Shown here: positions 44,901-57,429 of the stretch, piece by piece
How positions within the stretch are numbered: position 1 is the stretch's first letter
Layout: each line of letters starts with the position of its first letter
DNA from: Bimuria novae-zelandiae CBS 107.79
Lineage: Eukaryota > Ascomycota > Dothideomycetes > Pleosporales > Didymosphaeriaceae
DNA length: 64,000 nucleotides
Reading direction: 5' to 3'
NCBI GenBank assembly: GCA_010015655.1
Contig: ML976658.1
Coordinates: 1,704,704 to 1,768,703, forward strand
Program-made: the position numbers and the translations under genes
The notes under the pieces: model-generated
Database searches by the model: none
What the model was told of the DNA's origin: nothing
What the model saw: the letters and a program-made list of their open reading frames with translations, nothing else

Positions 44901-45560
44901 AACCAATACCACCTTCGCCAGAGTCATAATTGAGCTGCAATTCACGCAGCTCTTGTAGGAAAGGTGGCCAATGAGTCTGACGCAAGGCATACAATAAGGA
45001 CTCCTCAAATTCCTCAGGAAGCCTGGTGTTTCTACTAGCGATACCAAGCGATAGTTGCCGCATGTTTCATAGTAAGGAGCACAGCAGTCAGAAGCTCTTA
45101 GTTGCGCGTAGCTCGCGTTTGTTCACGGGGCGGTCGGGACTGTACCCGGACCAGTGCTTATTAAACAATTCCCCAATTTTATTGTCCAATTTACGCGTCC
45201 ACTTCCAGCCCTGAGCGTAGTCCCAGGCCCGATTTCTCCCGGTACTGATTCGGAGCAATTAGTGCTTGATCGCCACTTGTTCCAATCGAGCGCGTGGACT
45301 TTGTTCGCAAGCCGCCATGAAGTCGTGAATCGTGAGTGACTCCATGGTAGCTGCGAATTTGGGTTTATCAAGACACATTCGCGGGAAGGGTCTGTATGAT
45401 CCATGTAAGAGTTCATGCTGGTAGAAGACCGGATGAATAAAGAGACATGGTTGAGCGATAGAATCTAGGTATTGGAGACCAAACACAAGTTGTAAAGAAC
45501 GTGATGATGGGCGCAACCCGCTATCAGTAGCCAAATTTTGTTCGGTATGTACGGAGGCAT

Positions 45561-45670
45561 CTTTGCGACGTAGGGAATACAAGTGTGTGTGTACCTTGGA
45601 CGAGGGAGGAACACAAGACGTGGAAAGAGCGCTGCAACATTAAAACGGCCACTAAGGTCTTGGGGTCCTA
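45561..45670. promoter_or_regulatory. Upstream region of the F-box/LRR pseudogene
   Basis: 110 bases between the F-box start codon and the pogo element inserted at 45671. The original promoter was separated from the gene by that insertion; the remainder should lie beyond 53242. Confidence 0.4.
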
Positions 45671-46728
45671 GTGTTTCGCACCACCCAATGCACGCTACGG
45701 GCCAATGCACGCGCTAGTACTTTACCCCTTAATTAACACCATATTTTTGCTGCCTTATAACTTAACCGATATGGATCCGATTGACAAAGCAATTAAAGAA
45801 ATTAAATCCTTAGAGCCATGCAAAACTTTCTCTTACGCGATAATTGCAAAAAAGTATAGTGTTATTCGTACAACGCTGATGCGCCGGCACAAAGGGATTA
45901 CAGCCTCAAGAACAACACGTATCTCTAACACCCAAAAGCTCAACCCACAACAAGAGGCAGAGCTTATAAAGTACATAGAAGGCCTTACAGCTCGTCGGCT
46001 ACAACCTACAAGGGAGATGGTACGAAATTTCGCCTCTGCGATAGCAAAACAAGACGTGGGCTAGAACTAGGTTACCCGATTTATTGCCCGGCACAAGAAT
46101 AATATTGAATCACACTGGACTGCTGGAATGGACCATGACCGACACAGAGCTGATTTAGGGGATAAATATTAGTAATTCTTTCAACTTCTGCATGACAAGA
46201 TAGAGGAATACAAGATACAGCCTTAGCACTCGTATAATATGGATGAGAAAGGCTTCCTTACTAGGATCATTGGAAGAAGCAAAAGGATCTTTAGTAAAGC
46301 AATGTGGGATAGAAAGGAAGTAAGAGAAGCTCTTTAAAATAGGAATTGAAAGTGGATAACCTTGTTAGCATGTATATGTGGTGATAGATCCTCTCTCCCG
46401 CCCGGGCTTCTTTTTGCCTTAGCCAACTCATCCATCTAATCCTCTTAGGTAGAAGGCGTACGAGCAGGAAAACATGAGGCCTTTATTAGCTTATCTCCAA
46501 ATAGATAGAGTAATAATAATATAGGCCTTGCATGGCTAGAACAGGTGTTTAATCGATACACTAAAGAGAAGGCTCAAAAGGATAGACGCGCATGGAGGTT
46601 ACTTATCCTAGATGGCTATAGATCTTACATTACAATAGATTTCATTAACTACTGCAACCAGAATCGAATTCTACTTATAGTATTTCCTCCTTATTTAACT
46701 CACAGGCTTTAACTACTAGATGTGGTAA

Positions 46729-46882
46729 TGTGTGCGTACCACAGCAGGAGGCGAACTGGGTTAATTGCTATCTAGTAAAGTCAGAGTGGTTATATACATA
46801 AAGTGGAGTATCTAGAAGATTCTAGATCAGCAGGGTCACATGACTGTATAACGACATAGTCGAGTTGTGATGTTAGCTAACA
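46729..46882 (-). repeat. LTR of copia element 3 (3' LTR on the coding strand)
   Basis: 154 bp. TG start, ACA end, preceded by TSD ggtaa. Confidence 0.92.
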
Positions 46883-46999
46883 CACCCCCCTAGCTTGAGT
46901 AAATTGCAGAAACAAAAGCTAAAAAAGGAGTAACTCTAAGCTCTTAGTGATCTCTGCGTGTGTTCCTCTAGTACCACCCCCCAAGCTCGTTTGATACAA

Positions 47000-49900
47000 T
47001 ATCTTCTAAGTCTGTTCGAGGCTCTAGTAATGCTAAAATATCGCTGAGTCCTAGCTGGCGTACAAAGCTGGCGTGCTTTTGGCATGGAAAGATCTTTGTG
47101 AGGCCGTTAGCTAGCATTTCTGCGATAGACTTCCATTTAATCTGCAATCTGCCTTCTAATACTTCCTAACGTATCCAGTGGTGGTGCACGTCTACGTGCT
47201 TAAGCTTTATCTAAAGCTTATTAGCTATCTTAGTTATAATTAAGATAGTTTGCTAGTTGTTGCACTAGAGCAATAGTACAAACTCTAGGTTAAAATAAAT
47301 TACCTAAAAGAAGCGTTGCCACTACTCTATTTCTCCTCTTGCTAGTAATAGAGATAGTAGCTTAGCCTTAGTAGTTAATTTTGTAACTAATCGCTGAATT
47401 GTCGCTTTCCAATTAATGGGTAGGCCGTAGAGCTTGAAAAGATAGCCTTAGGAACTTCGACGAGTGTGTGGCTTATCTATAAAGGCCGTATCTAATGCGC
47501 TATAGAACAACGGTTCTGGTTCTTGCTAAGCCAATTCTGGTGTTAAGATACTCGTGATTCCACCTTATATATCTACTAATGCACGAATAGCAAGGTTCTT
47601 TATACTAATTAGGTATTGCTAAACATGCTGCGCTGCGTGCATATGCTTCTATTTTAGATTCTAAAGATAACATGCCAGTATTAAGTGTGCTCGCGCGACG
47701 TCTAGGCGTGTTAAGATTAAGATATATACTAGTAAGCTAACTAATTACTAATATCTATGTGTTCGTGCTGCGCTTAGTTCCTCTGTTAAAGACGTAAGGT
47801 TGTTTTCCTTTAATAGTACGTCTAGATATCGTCTATTAAGCTTAAGGTCAAACTTTGTTACAATCTTGTTAATAAATAAGTCTTAGATTAAGTAGATAGA
47901 TCTTGTAAGCTCTTCTCGAATAACTTAAATTCCTAGGAACCACTTAAGCTCTCCTAGCTCGCGAATATTATATGTGTTAAGCAGCTATTGCTTAAACGCT
48001 TAGTAGGCGCTTATATTAAGTAGATGTATAAGGACAACAATATTATTAATATAAAAGAACACAATTAACTGCTTATTCGTGAATAAATATAGAACTCTTA
48101 GTACTGGCCTTAAGCCGAGCTTCTTTAAGGTTAATAATAGCTCTTAGTACTAAAGCAGCGGTGCTTCCTTAAGGCTATAGAGTGCTTGTTACAACTTAAG
48201 AAGCTTACCGAATATGTCTATAAATCCTTTTAGGGTACGACAGTACATCTTTCGCGGTAGTCGAGCGTTAAGAAAGGCATTTAATATGTTAAACTGAAAC
48301 ATTAGCAGGCTAAAGGCTACTACTAAAGCGATAAGTGCTCGAAACACTTTTATAGCAAGTGTTATAGCATACGTGTCTCCCCACGTGTCTTGTAGGTCTC
48401 CTCGTACGCAGAGTCGTGCCTTAAACTTGTATAGATATCTATCTTTATCAAACTTGTACGTAAAGACCCACATTAGGGGCAGTATCTTAGCATTTACTAT
48501 AGCTAATGTTGCCTTAGTGCGCTTAAAATAGTGCTTTTTCTAGCAGCTCTTAAACTCTGCTTAAACTACCTAGGTAAACTTTGCGCTAAATAGATAATTC
48601 TTAAAGTCTTTCTAGCGCTTAGGCGATAGTGGTAGCTAATCGCGATAAAGCCTTATCTTTAGTAGTTTTCTAGCTAGCTTTGCTAGGGCTATTAGATTTA
48701 TTGCGACTGCAAAAGCTATATAGTATATAGCAAAGGCCTAATTTAGTAGCTTCCTTACTTATTTGCCTACTACAATGTTGCTACTACTTCTAACCTTAGG
48801 ATTAGCTATTCTAGGTGCGTTGTTTCTCCGCCAATCTAGAACATATTCGTCTAAACTTGCCCATCCTTTTGGTAGAGTTGAAGGTGCCTGGTAGCCTAAT
48901 AGGATCGGCATAAGTGGCCCTTGTGCTTAACTAGTAACATTCTCCTGCTGCGGTGCTCTGACATGTATTGTTGGGCCATCTTCTTCTTAATTAGACTGCA
49001 TGTCTTGGAGTAGTTGCTCTTGTAACTATTGCTCAGTGTTCTGCTCTTTTACAGTTTGCTGGTCATCCTGCGCATCCTGTGCGCCTGTGTTAAAGATTTC
49101 CTCGCCTTCCTCCTACTGAGGTGGCGCTGTGTTGCCACGAATTAATGGCTCCGGCGTCGGTAGATAGGCCATATAAGGCTCATCCTCCTTGTTGCGATTG
49201 TGTATAGTGTGAAGCTGTGACTGCATCGGCTTAATTAGATTAGTTAAAGTGGCCTGTGTGTCTTAGGAGTGAGGTATATCTAAAACCTTAATTTCTTCCT
49301 GTGTTATAGCCTCCCTCTCTAAGTCATCACTAAAACGACTTTCGCGCTTGAAAATCACGTCTCGTACACGAATCACCTGGTCCTTTTTAGGTAGCTAAAT
49401 GCGAAAAATGTTAGTAGAGTCGTATCTAATCAGGTATCCAACAAAGGTGCGAGATTTAAGCTTATTAGCCTTCTTTAACTTTTTATTAAGAATGTAAGCT
49501 TTACATCTAATTAGAGCAAAATAAGCAACTAAAGGCTGCTTGCCGTGAACAAGCTTGTAGGGCGTTTTCTAATTAATAGCTTTTGTTAGTGTAACATTAG
49601 CGATTCGAGCGGCAGTAATAGCCAGTTTATTTAATAGTAACTTTAGTAGTCCTGCTTAAATTCGAAGCGCTCTTACTTTTATAATAATAATATATCTTGC
49701 TTTTTCTACTACGCTAAGCTACTTAGCAGTATCTAGAGCTTATAACTTAATCTTAAAGCCTGCTTGCTTCGTAATATTATAGAGCTTAAGGCTATAGCCC
49801 CGCTCACTATTAATCTTAAGTATAATTACAATGTACCCATACTAACGCTAGATCTTGTTAATTAATGCTTTTAGCGCTGGCACTACTAAGTGCAGTGTCT

Positions 49901-51950
49901 TGTCTATAAGTATGGTTACTTCATGCCACTTTAAGTACTCGCATACAGCGTGTAGCAAGTATTAGTCTTTGTTATAGCAGGTCTCCCCTGTAGGGATAAG
50001 CTGCACAAGATTAATTATAATACGATAAAATAGTCTTATAGCCTGTTCTTTAGGTTAGCGTCTGCTTACTTAAGCTACCAATTTCGCTTTAATGCATATA
50101 TCGTATTCTCGTAATTAAGGTGCTTAGGTATTTAGATCCAGAGCTATCCCTTTTACATTCTCGTTTACATAATTAATTACTTCCTTGCTTGCATGGGTAA
50201 ATAACTTATAAGCTTTAATGTGGGATGCTGTAATTGGGCGTCGATCCTCTCTTGAGGCCTTGTATGCTCGCCGAAGTGCTGTAGCAAAACTACTTAGCGT
50301 TAGTCGGTCGTTGTCCTTGGCATTAATGATCTAGTGGCCGTCCTTGTGTTGTAGCGAGCAAATAACGTTTAACGGATAATGCTAGTATATTATATCTTGT
50401 CCTAAGTCGAACTGCACACCTATTGCTTAGTATCTTAAGAGGCTTACAACGTTCGTAAAGAAACCTTCTACAAGAGCAACATCTATAAGTTAGATCTAAC
50501 CTATACTATAAGGCAAGTTTATATTAAAAGTAACTTTTCCCTAGGCTTGTATAGGTACTATTAATCCTTCTATAAAGAAAATATCCTCTAGTTCTGCCTT
50601 GCGCGTCTCCGTCTATCCAAAACAGGTTAAGTTATAGATATAAATGTTAGAACTAGGGTCTAGAATCTATTAGTTAATAATTATAGGTAGCGCTTTCTGC
50701 TGCACCTGTTGCGACTATATAATAAAGAATAAGCTATGGGCAGCAAACCTTTAATCACGACTTATTAACGTTTTTTTGTTATCTAGCTTTATTAGCTTAT
50801 CTGCCTTCTTTATACTTATCCTATCTCTTGCAAGGATATTACTAATTTTCTTAACTTGCTCTAGGTCCTTTAAGGTCTCTATAACCTTAGCTTGCGTGGC
50901 CTGTACTAGTCGGAAGTTCTTTAGTCTCTTCGGATAGTCTAGGACTAGGTACCAGCAGTTCTTGTACCAGTGTCGGCTTCCATAGATACACTCTGGTTTT
51001 CCCTTTGGCGATCGTTCTTTCTGTTCTTGGCTTTGTTGTGCTGAAACGCCTAGTGTAGCAAACGTTCTAGGTGAAGCCGTAGTAAGTCCGATTCGTCGAT
51101 AATATATCCTGAATTAGGCAACATAGTCCGCTAGAGATTAAATCTTATCCGTTTTCCTAATAGTTTCTTTTAGAATAAGGTCGTGGTGTAATGCAGCGGC
51201 CTACTTAGGAGTAATTATTCTAACAACTGCTAGAAAATTGTCTTAGGCTTAATAGCCTATCGTCTTAGGAAGGTTTGCCTCCCTACATTAATTTATAATA
51301 TAAATCTAGTTATTAAGCTATTGTTTAAGGTTGTGGCTTTAAGGCTTCTCTTGCAGAGCGCGGTATTTAGTTACTAGCTCTCTATTACGTGTAGCTATAG
51401 TTAGTGCAAGCTATTACTTAAGCGCGATTAATTAATTATAGACGTTATCTTTTTTATTAATTAGGTAGAGGTGGCGAGTTGCAATAGTGCGGCTAATTTC
51501 TATAAGAAGTTCGCCTTCTCTCCGCTTTAGGTTTATATATTCCGTTCTTTTGTATCTCTAGTCCTAAAGGAGATTACTGTACATTGCCTACTAGCCTGCA
51601 TCTAGCTAGCTAATCGCGGTTGCTCTAGCCTTAATAGCGCTGGGCAATAGTTTCGTGGGCTTAGTAAGCTTTAGTAGCTTATCCTTTAGCTTTAAGATGT
51701 CGTAGTATTTCTAGATACTGTCTACGATAGCCTTCTCTCGTCGTAGCTAGAACCAGGACTCCTAATCTGCTAGTCTATCTAGTATAACAGTCACGCGTGT
51801 GACTCCTAAGTCGCTGAGCAACATCGTAATTAATAGCAACACCACTTTATAGCTATCGTCTATATCAGGTCTTCGACGCTAATGCTACGGCGATCGACAA
51901 TAGGTCTTAGGTACCAACGTTACGGCTATCGACAATAAGGTCTGTATAAA
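47000..51950 (-). pseudogene. copia polyprotein 3, RIP-degraded
   Basis: The clearest segment is RT at 48473-48189: WVFTYKFDKDRYLYKFKARL, CVRGDLQDTWGDTYAITLAI, MFQFNILNAFLNARLPRKMY and GFIDIFGKLLKL. In FNILNAF the catalytic Asp of the 'D.V.AF' motif reads as Asn. RNase H lies between there and about 47000, integrase around 49400-50700 and gag towards 51900, inferred from order. Stops interrupt every few dozen codons. Confidence 0.75.
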
Positions 51951-52005
51951 AAATAATAAATAAACTTAGTAATTATTAATTACAAGTGCAATCCGGGCTT
52001 ATAAC

Positions 52006-52159
52006 TATGTGCGTACCACAGCAGGAGGCGAACTAGGTTGATTGCTATCTAGTAAAGTCAGAGTGGTTATATACATAAAGTGGAGTATCTAGAAGATTCT
52101 AGATCAGCAGGGTCACATGACTGTGTGACGACATAGTCGAGTTGTGATGTTGGCTAACA
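52006..52159 (-). repeat. LTR of copia element 3 (5' LTR on the coding strand)
   Basis: 154 bp. Its first two bases read TA instead of TG, a RIP-type change. Confidence 0.9.
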
Positions 52160-53242
52160 GGTAATGTTTAAGCCTCTCTTAACAGACTACTCTAATGCGC
52201 TTACAAAACACCTCCACAACGCCTAAGGACTAGTCTTAATAGTTAAAGGAGACTTCTTTCCTTTATTCTGGCAGGCCTAGACCTCTTCCTTTAGAGAAGA
52301 GCTTATTCTTAAAGCTTTTAAGGCCACTGGTATATAGCCAACCAACGGAGAGGTTATCCTTAAGAAATTTATTAAATTAACTCCAGAACCTCAAGATTCA
52401 CGAGAGAGCTCTACTTTAGTACTTAGTAGGAAGGACTAGCACAAAATCGAAACTATTGTATAGTCTTAAGTTAAAGATTAAAGTAGTAAAGACGTTTAGA
52501 AGCTTTAATGTTTACTCCACTATATTACAGTTTAAAATAACCTCCTCCACACTGAAGTAGAAGGCCTGCGGCAGGCTATTTTATTAATAAGGAAACACAA
52601 GAAGAAGAGCAAGACTCTTAATCTTTAATAAAGAAAGGAATACTATAGTGGTGCAGTGTTCTAGTTACCTTTAAAGATAAGGGAGGCCCGGTTCCGTGAG
52701 AGGATTAAGAAATAAGAAGAAAAAGAGCAACAACTTAAGAGAGCTCGTACGAAGGTAGAGAAGGCTTAACAGAAGGTCCTTAAGCTTTAAGAGAAAGAAG
52801 AAAGAGAAAGGTTAAGAGTTAAGAAGAAGGAAGAGAGGGAGAGGATTAAGGCTAAAAAACAGGTTGCCTAGAAACGTTAAAGAATTAAGAAAGATAACTC
52901 TAAGAAGGCTATATAACCTTCTTAAAAGGGAAAGAGGAAGGCCCTAAAGCCTCTCTTAAAATAATAGAAGAAAAAGGCCTAGGTTTAGGTTATTACAAAG
53001 GTTAAGAATGCGGAGACCTAGAATCCTTCACACGTGATCATGACCCAGGGTGGCCGCAACATTAAGCTTCCGTTAAAATTTAAATAGTACATCTTTTTCG
53101 CAGCAGTTTGTTTAGCTATATAATAAATTATTAGAACAATTTAGCTATCGTGCATGGTTCAGAAACTCATTGTTATTGTGAGAGTGATTTGGTGTTCCGC
53201 GTGCATTGGCCCGTAGCGTGCATTGGGTGGTGCGAAACACTA

Positions 53243-54747
53243 CCGTGTCTCGGCAGTCAGTGCGCAACATCACTCAATGCGCATGATCGCGACGTTAATA
53301 ATATAAGGCTATAAAGCTCCACACAAAAGCTATTATCACGAGATTTTTTAGTGGAGAGGTTTCCTAGGTCTGTAGATAATTACTAGCGACTTAGATTATA
53401 GATATCTACTTAGTATTTTAACTAGACAGCTACTGCGCAATAATAGTATTAATAATATAAATACTACTATATTAACGTGTATAGGTTCTAGCGTAGATTT
53501 CTTCCTCTTTATAACTTTATAAGTAGCTTTTAAGGCTTTCTAACTTCCTTTTTTAGTAATTTTAGGATATTCTTAAAGTTATTATTAAGTTTTATAAGCC
53601 TATTAATAAAAGTATTACTTAGTAGCCTAATTAGCCCTCTCCTTAGCGCATATACTTTTAATTATTACTTACGTAACGCACTTTTTTTTTTTAAATAAAT
53701 AAGCTTTAAGCTATTTATTAGCTTTTGATATGTTTTATTATTAACTTTTCTAAAGTTATAATTACTCATTTTAAGTTTTTTATTAACTAAGAAAATCGTG
53801 CGCTCTTTATACTTAAGTAGGTAATTAAAAAATAGCTTCTTTATATTACTTTTAAGTTACTCTAAAAGTAGAGTCTTATCTTTTATTTAATGCTCTTTTT
53901 TAAAGCCTTTTAAAGGCCCTTATTATCGTGCTTTAGGAGTTACTTTTATGTAAAATTAAATATATTATCTAGTAAAGCTTACATAACTCTTTAAATATAA
54001 TATTCTTAATAGCAAATCGTAATAATTATTTTATTTTACGCTAATTTAATGCGCTAAGTATTAATATGAAACTTTTTTATAATCTTACTTTTAAAGCGGA
54101 CTCTTTATTAAATTACTTAAAAATAAGTACAGAATCTAGCGTCGAAACACTTATATACTTAAAATTTTAGTAATTAATTATAGCGTAGTTAACGTAGTCT
54201 AGACCCTTTAAAGGAGTATAACGAAGTCTTTTTTAATAACAATTAATAGTTTTTAGCTTCTATAAAGATAGGCATTAAGCTTATTAAAGTAGGTAATTAA
54301 GAAAGACTTAAATATATATACGTTAAAAGGCTACAACGTATATATTAAATAAAAGGGAAATATAGCTAAGAGGATTTTATTTTAGTTATAATAGTTAATA
54401 AAATCTATAATAACGTAAGACCTATAGCTACTAAAAATTAAAAGTTAGTATATTTATTAAGCCTTTTTAGCTTTCTCTTTTACAGAGTAATTAAATAATT
54501 ATTAAAGCTACAAATGGTCTATTTTATTATTTAACTATCTAAAGGGAAATAAAGTAATAAAATTCATAGTGTTAAAAATCAATTTCTTCTACCTAGTTTA
54601 ATTATAAGCTCTTAATATTAAATTAATAAATTAACAATAAATAATAATAGTAGATCTGTTAGCGTATATGTATAATTATTGAGGTCTGCTTATAGCTATT
54701 ATCCTATATAAATTATATTACTTAGTAACTCTTATATAAAGGCCTGT
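53243..54747. other. AT-rich degraded stretch, unassigned
   Basis: The first 80 or so bases after the pogo element have normal composition, then the sequence is strongly AT-rich. A minus-strand reading from about 54240 to 53700 is protein-like in places (TIFLVNKKLKMSNYNFRKVN near 53800), probably a very old coding element. I recognise no domain and no terminal repeats. Confidence 0.3.
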
Positions 54748-55459
54748 TAGGATCCTAAGTTCAACGGAATGGCATTAAGCACTTTATAACGAAAGGTGAC
54801 GCTCTTGCCCCATCAAGGATTATGAAATGTCCCACGATGTCCCACACGCCAAGATTATGGGACATTGGGATCATGTGACTGTACCATGGGATCCTACATG
54901 TACCACGTTTAGGATAGTATAGAACTATAGGATATTATGAGATTAGTTATATATATAGGAACGCTAATTATAGCCCTTTTATACTTATACGTAACCTAAG
55001 TTATTAATTTATTATTTTAATTACACTCTAGCTTTAGTTAATTCGTTTATAATTGCGTACTATTTGAATACTAATAATCCTATTAATACGCGTAAGCTAT
55101 TAATACCCTTTTTTTTCTTATAGTACTTTTGCCTAAGAACTAACCCTAGTCTCCTTTAGGACTAGCTACCCTAAAGGGCTTAATATCTTAAACACTATTA
55201 ATATAAGTACTATAAGGACCCTTACCTTTTTTTTATAGCTTCTAATAATACCAGCGGCTTACTAATAAAGGATAGTAAGAATAAGGCGTATAAATCTAAT
55301 TTATATAATAGTAATTGCAAACTTCTTAATATATAATTATTATAACTAGACCTATACTTCTTTAACTAAAATAATAAGCTTATAGATAAAAAGAAGATTA
55401 ACTTCTTAGTAATATATATGTAAGGAGTAGCTAAAGAATAGATCTAACTATACCTAGTT

Positions 55460-56600
55460 AAGTAGATAAACATGGACTATAATAACTAGAATAAGAACTA
55501 CATGAATAGCCATGCTAACGTAGTTAACAATATTAAGAACTATCCTAACTTTAAGAGGTGCCTTAAATAACTATTTAGAATTACTAATAAAATCGCTATA
55601 GCTAAACAAGCTATCTAGATAATTAGGTAATAATAATCTATAGCTAAATATATAGCTAAATTCCACAAGTATGCTATATAGTCTAAGTAAGAAAAAGAAT
55701 TCCTTAAGACTATATATAAGTAAAGACTTAAGTATAAAGTGCAAGAGGAAATCTTACGTAATAGTATAAAGGCTAAAACCCTTAATAAACTATATAAGGA
55801 ATTAATTAAGATTAATAAAGAATAGTTTACACTATAAGAAGAGTTTTGCAGAAACCTATGAAATGATAGTTTTAGAAAACTAGCACCTATAATCTACAGG
55901 GTGTAACAGGAACAATCGCTCGTCGACACGAGAACCCTTGGCCAGTCAAGACAGGATTCGAGATCATCCGAAAGCCGACACTCATCCGTATCGGACCAAT
56001 TTCGGATCTATCAGACCGATGGGGAACTACGGATCCGATTCGGACCTATTTCGGATCCATCAGACCGACGGTCAACCTATAGCAGATATGTGCTAGCTAG
56101 CCATTAGGAAGAGGTGTATTTAGAGGAGCTTAGGGCCTTTATAGTTTAGTACCTTTTCCGTATCCTTTCGTACCAGGCCTATAGGCACTTAATTTATTCG
56201 AGGCTATATTCTTATACACGCACTCCTATATGCCTCTGCTAAGAGATACGCTAATATCGATCCTTTGAGTGACCTGCGCCGATACACAGGGCACTATAAA
56301 AGACACCTTAATAATAGTAACACGACCCTTATAGTTACTAGCTAATAAAAGAAATTTAATTTAATAACCTAAAAAAAGGATTAGGGAAGGTCCTAGGCCC
56401 TTAAAAGCCTAATAATAACTATATATAACTTTTAAATAGAACTTAACTGTCAAGGACTAAGACACGTACCTACTTTATATATAAAAAACTAGGAAATAAT
56501 ACCAGGAACTATAGATCTAAGAATAAAGTTATTAAATAGTTAAATATACTAACTGTTAACAATAATTTAGACAACGAAGAATAGTAGGTAATACCTACTA
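55460..56600 (+). pseudogene. Ty3 gag with zinc knuckle, interrupted by a solo LTR
   Basis: The gag capsid-like region reads FKRCLK*LFRITNKIAIAKQ, AKYIAKFHKYAI*SK*EKEF and RLKYKVQEEILRNSIKAKTL, then LYKELIKINKE near 55860. After the solo LTR (55902-56286) the same protein continues with a Gln/Asn-rich stretch. It reaches a knuckle, YFIYKKLGNNTRNY near 56479-56520, where C-x2-C-x4-H-x4-C would be expected with Cys changed to Tyr and His to Asn. The changes are G-to-A or C-to-T, as in RIP. Confidence 0.6.
55902..56286. repeat. Solo LTR inside Ty3 gag
   Basis: A 385-base segment of normal composition in an AT-rich host. It begins TGTAACAGGAAC and ends CCGATACA, with the 5-bp duplication caggg on both sides (55897-55901 and 56287-56291). 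Removing it and one TSD lets the gag reading continue from capsid-like to zinc-knuckle region. Typical of recombination between the two LTRs of a full element. Confidence 0.75.
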
Positions 56601-57429
56601 TTACGTAATCTAATATCCTAGATAAAGACTTAAAGTAATTAGAATCGCCAGATCTCCGCATATATAAGGATACTAATAATAAAAGTTTAGATAAAGAAAA
56701 TAAGCTAATGTAAAAATTTTCTATACTATACCTAAACGTAAGATAATCTCTAGAAGAAGTTTAATAAAAAAAACGTCTTTAACTTTCTAGAGACGTAATA
56801 ACCTAGAGAGGGAGACTTTAAATACTTATTAGTAAAAACTAGATACGTTATGTATCTGTTAAAACGAACTAGCCTAATTAGCAAGACCGCAAGAGGATTC
56901 ACAGACTCTTAATATAAATATTAGGATCTACGTAAGATATATATTATAGAAGAAGATAATTATAAACTAAAGTACTACTTATACTACTAAAACCCTAATT
57001 ATTGTACCTTTAAATAGAGATACTGCACATATAACTAATATACTACACACTATATAAGAAAGTAAGAAAAATATTTTCTCAATTAGAAATAATAATACTA
57101 ATAGGAATAGTTTAATTACTTAGTTATAAAGTGTAACGTATACCTTTAAAATAAATGAGAAACTAAGTACTTCTCGTATTTAAATGAAGCTATAAATAAT
57201 ATACTATTAATAGTAATTAATAGGAACTATATATTAATAGAATAGCAAACATGCCTCCACCTTAATTATAAAGAATATAAGTAGGACAAAGCACTGTTCG
57301 GATTTAGACTAAGAAACTAATATAGAGAACTAGTACATTTAGATAAACAAGAAAAAAGAGAGTTTGGTAAAGTAATTTATATATAAGAATAGTATTACAA
57401 ATATCTATAAAATAAAGAAAAATTACTAA

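Larger units (their letters stand above)
32725..45560 (-). pseudogene. F-box/LRR-type gene split by an 11-kb nested transposon block
   Basis: Minus-strand gene. The first part (45560 to about 44209) starts MPPYIPNKIWLLIAGCAHHH, an F-box-like 'LP.EIWLLI' core, then VLYNLCLVSN and, after a frameshift near 45475, YLDSIAQPCLFIHPVFYQHE. Further pieces show leucine-rich spacing (FLQELRELQLNYDS; LVALPSVKRLQIHRA; NVEQLDLFCSTLTTDGIGHL; ASLESLTLNFVRADWIELCG), ending GQALQNRGIPFNDEK at a GTAAGT donor. The acceptor side is across the hAT element: a CTAAC branch site and TTTAG near 32958, then an exon at about 32957-32725 (YDIQLYESDDYGESDESYP..., acidic, ending ELEDA). The hAT lies inside this intron. Phase at the junction is off, and frameshifts plus stops make it a pseudogene. 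Function would be SCF substrate recognition. Confidence 0.7.
46729..52159 (-). mobile_element. copia LTR retrotransposon 3, minus strand, nested in pogo transposase
   Basis: 154-bp LTRs at 46729-46882 and 52006-52159 differ at six sites, all G/A transitions. The 5-bp TSD ggtaa flanks the element (46724-46728 and 52160-52164). On the coding strand a polypurine tract (gctaggggggtg) lies beside the LTR at 46883, fixing minus orientation. Removing the element rejoins the pogo transposase frame at VVMFKPL. The polypurine tract resembles that of copia element 1. Confidence 0.93.
45771..52930 (+). pseudogene. pogo/Fot1 transposase, split by copia element 3
   Basis: Starts MDPIDKAIKEIKSLEPCKTF at 45771, a Psq/CENP-B-type helix-turn-helix (YAIIAKKYSVIRTTLMRRHK) that is open to a TAG at 46062, then VTRFIARHKNNI. 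The DDE core follows: YNMDEKGFLTRIIGRSKRIF near 46237, LAWLEQVFNRYTKEKA, RLLILDGYRSYITIDFINYC near 46597 and IVFPPYLTHRL*LLDVVM to the insertion point at 46728. It resumes at 52160 (VVMFKPLLTDYSNALTKHLHN, GDFFPLFWQA, FKATGI*PTNGEVILKKF) and ends in a charged, coiled-coil-like tail (EEKEQQLKRARTKVEKA, RLRVKKKEERERIKAKKQ). The first 98 codons are undamaged; the rest has scattered TAG/TAA. Confidence 0.85.
45671..53240 (+). mobile_element. pogo/Fot1-type DNA transposon with 43-bp inverted repeats, carrying a copia insertion
   Basis: Perfect 43-bp terminal inverted repeats at 45671-45713 and 53198-53240, beginning GTGTTTCGCACCACCCAATG, flanked by TA at 45669-45670 and 53241-53242. The transposase is on the plus strand. 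The copia element at 46729-52159 interrupts it; without that it is about 2.1 kb. Identical termini suggest a recent insertion, but the coding region already has RIP-type stops. Confidence 0.93.
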
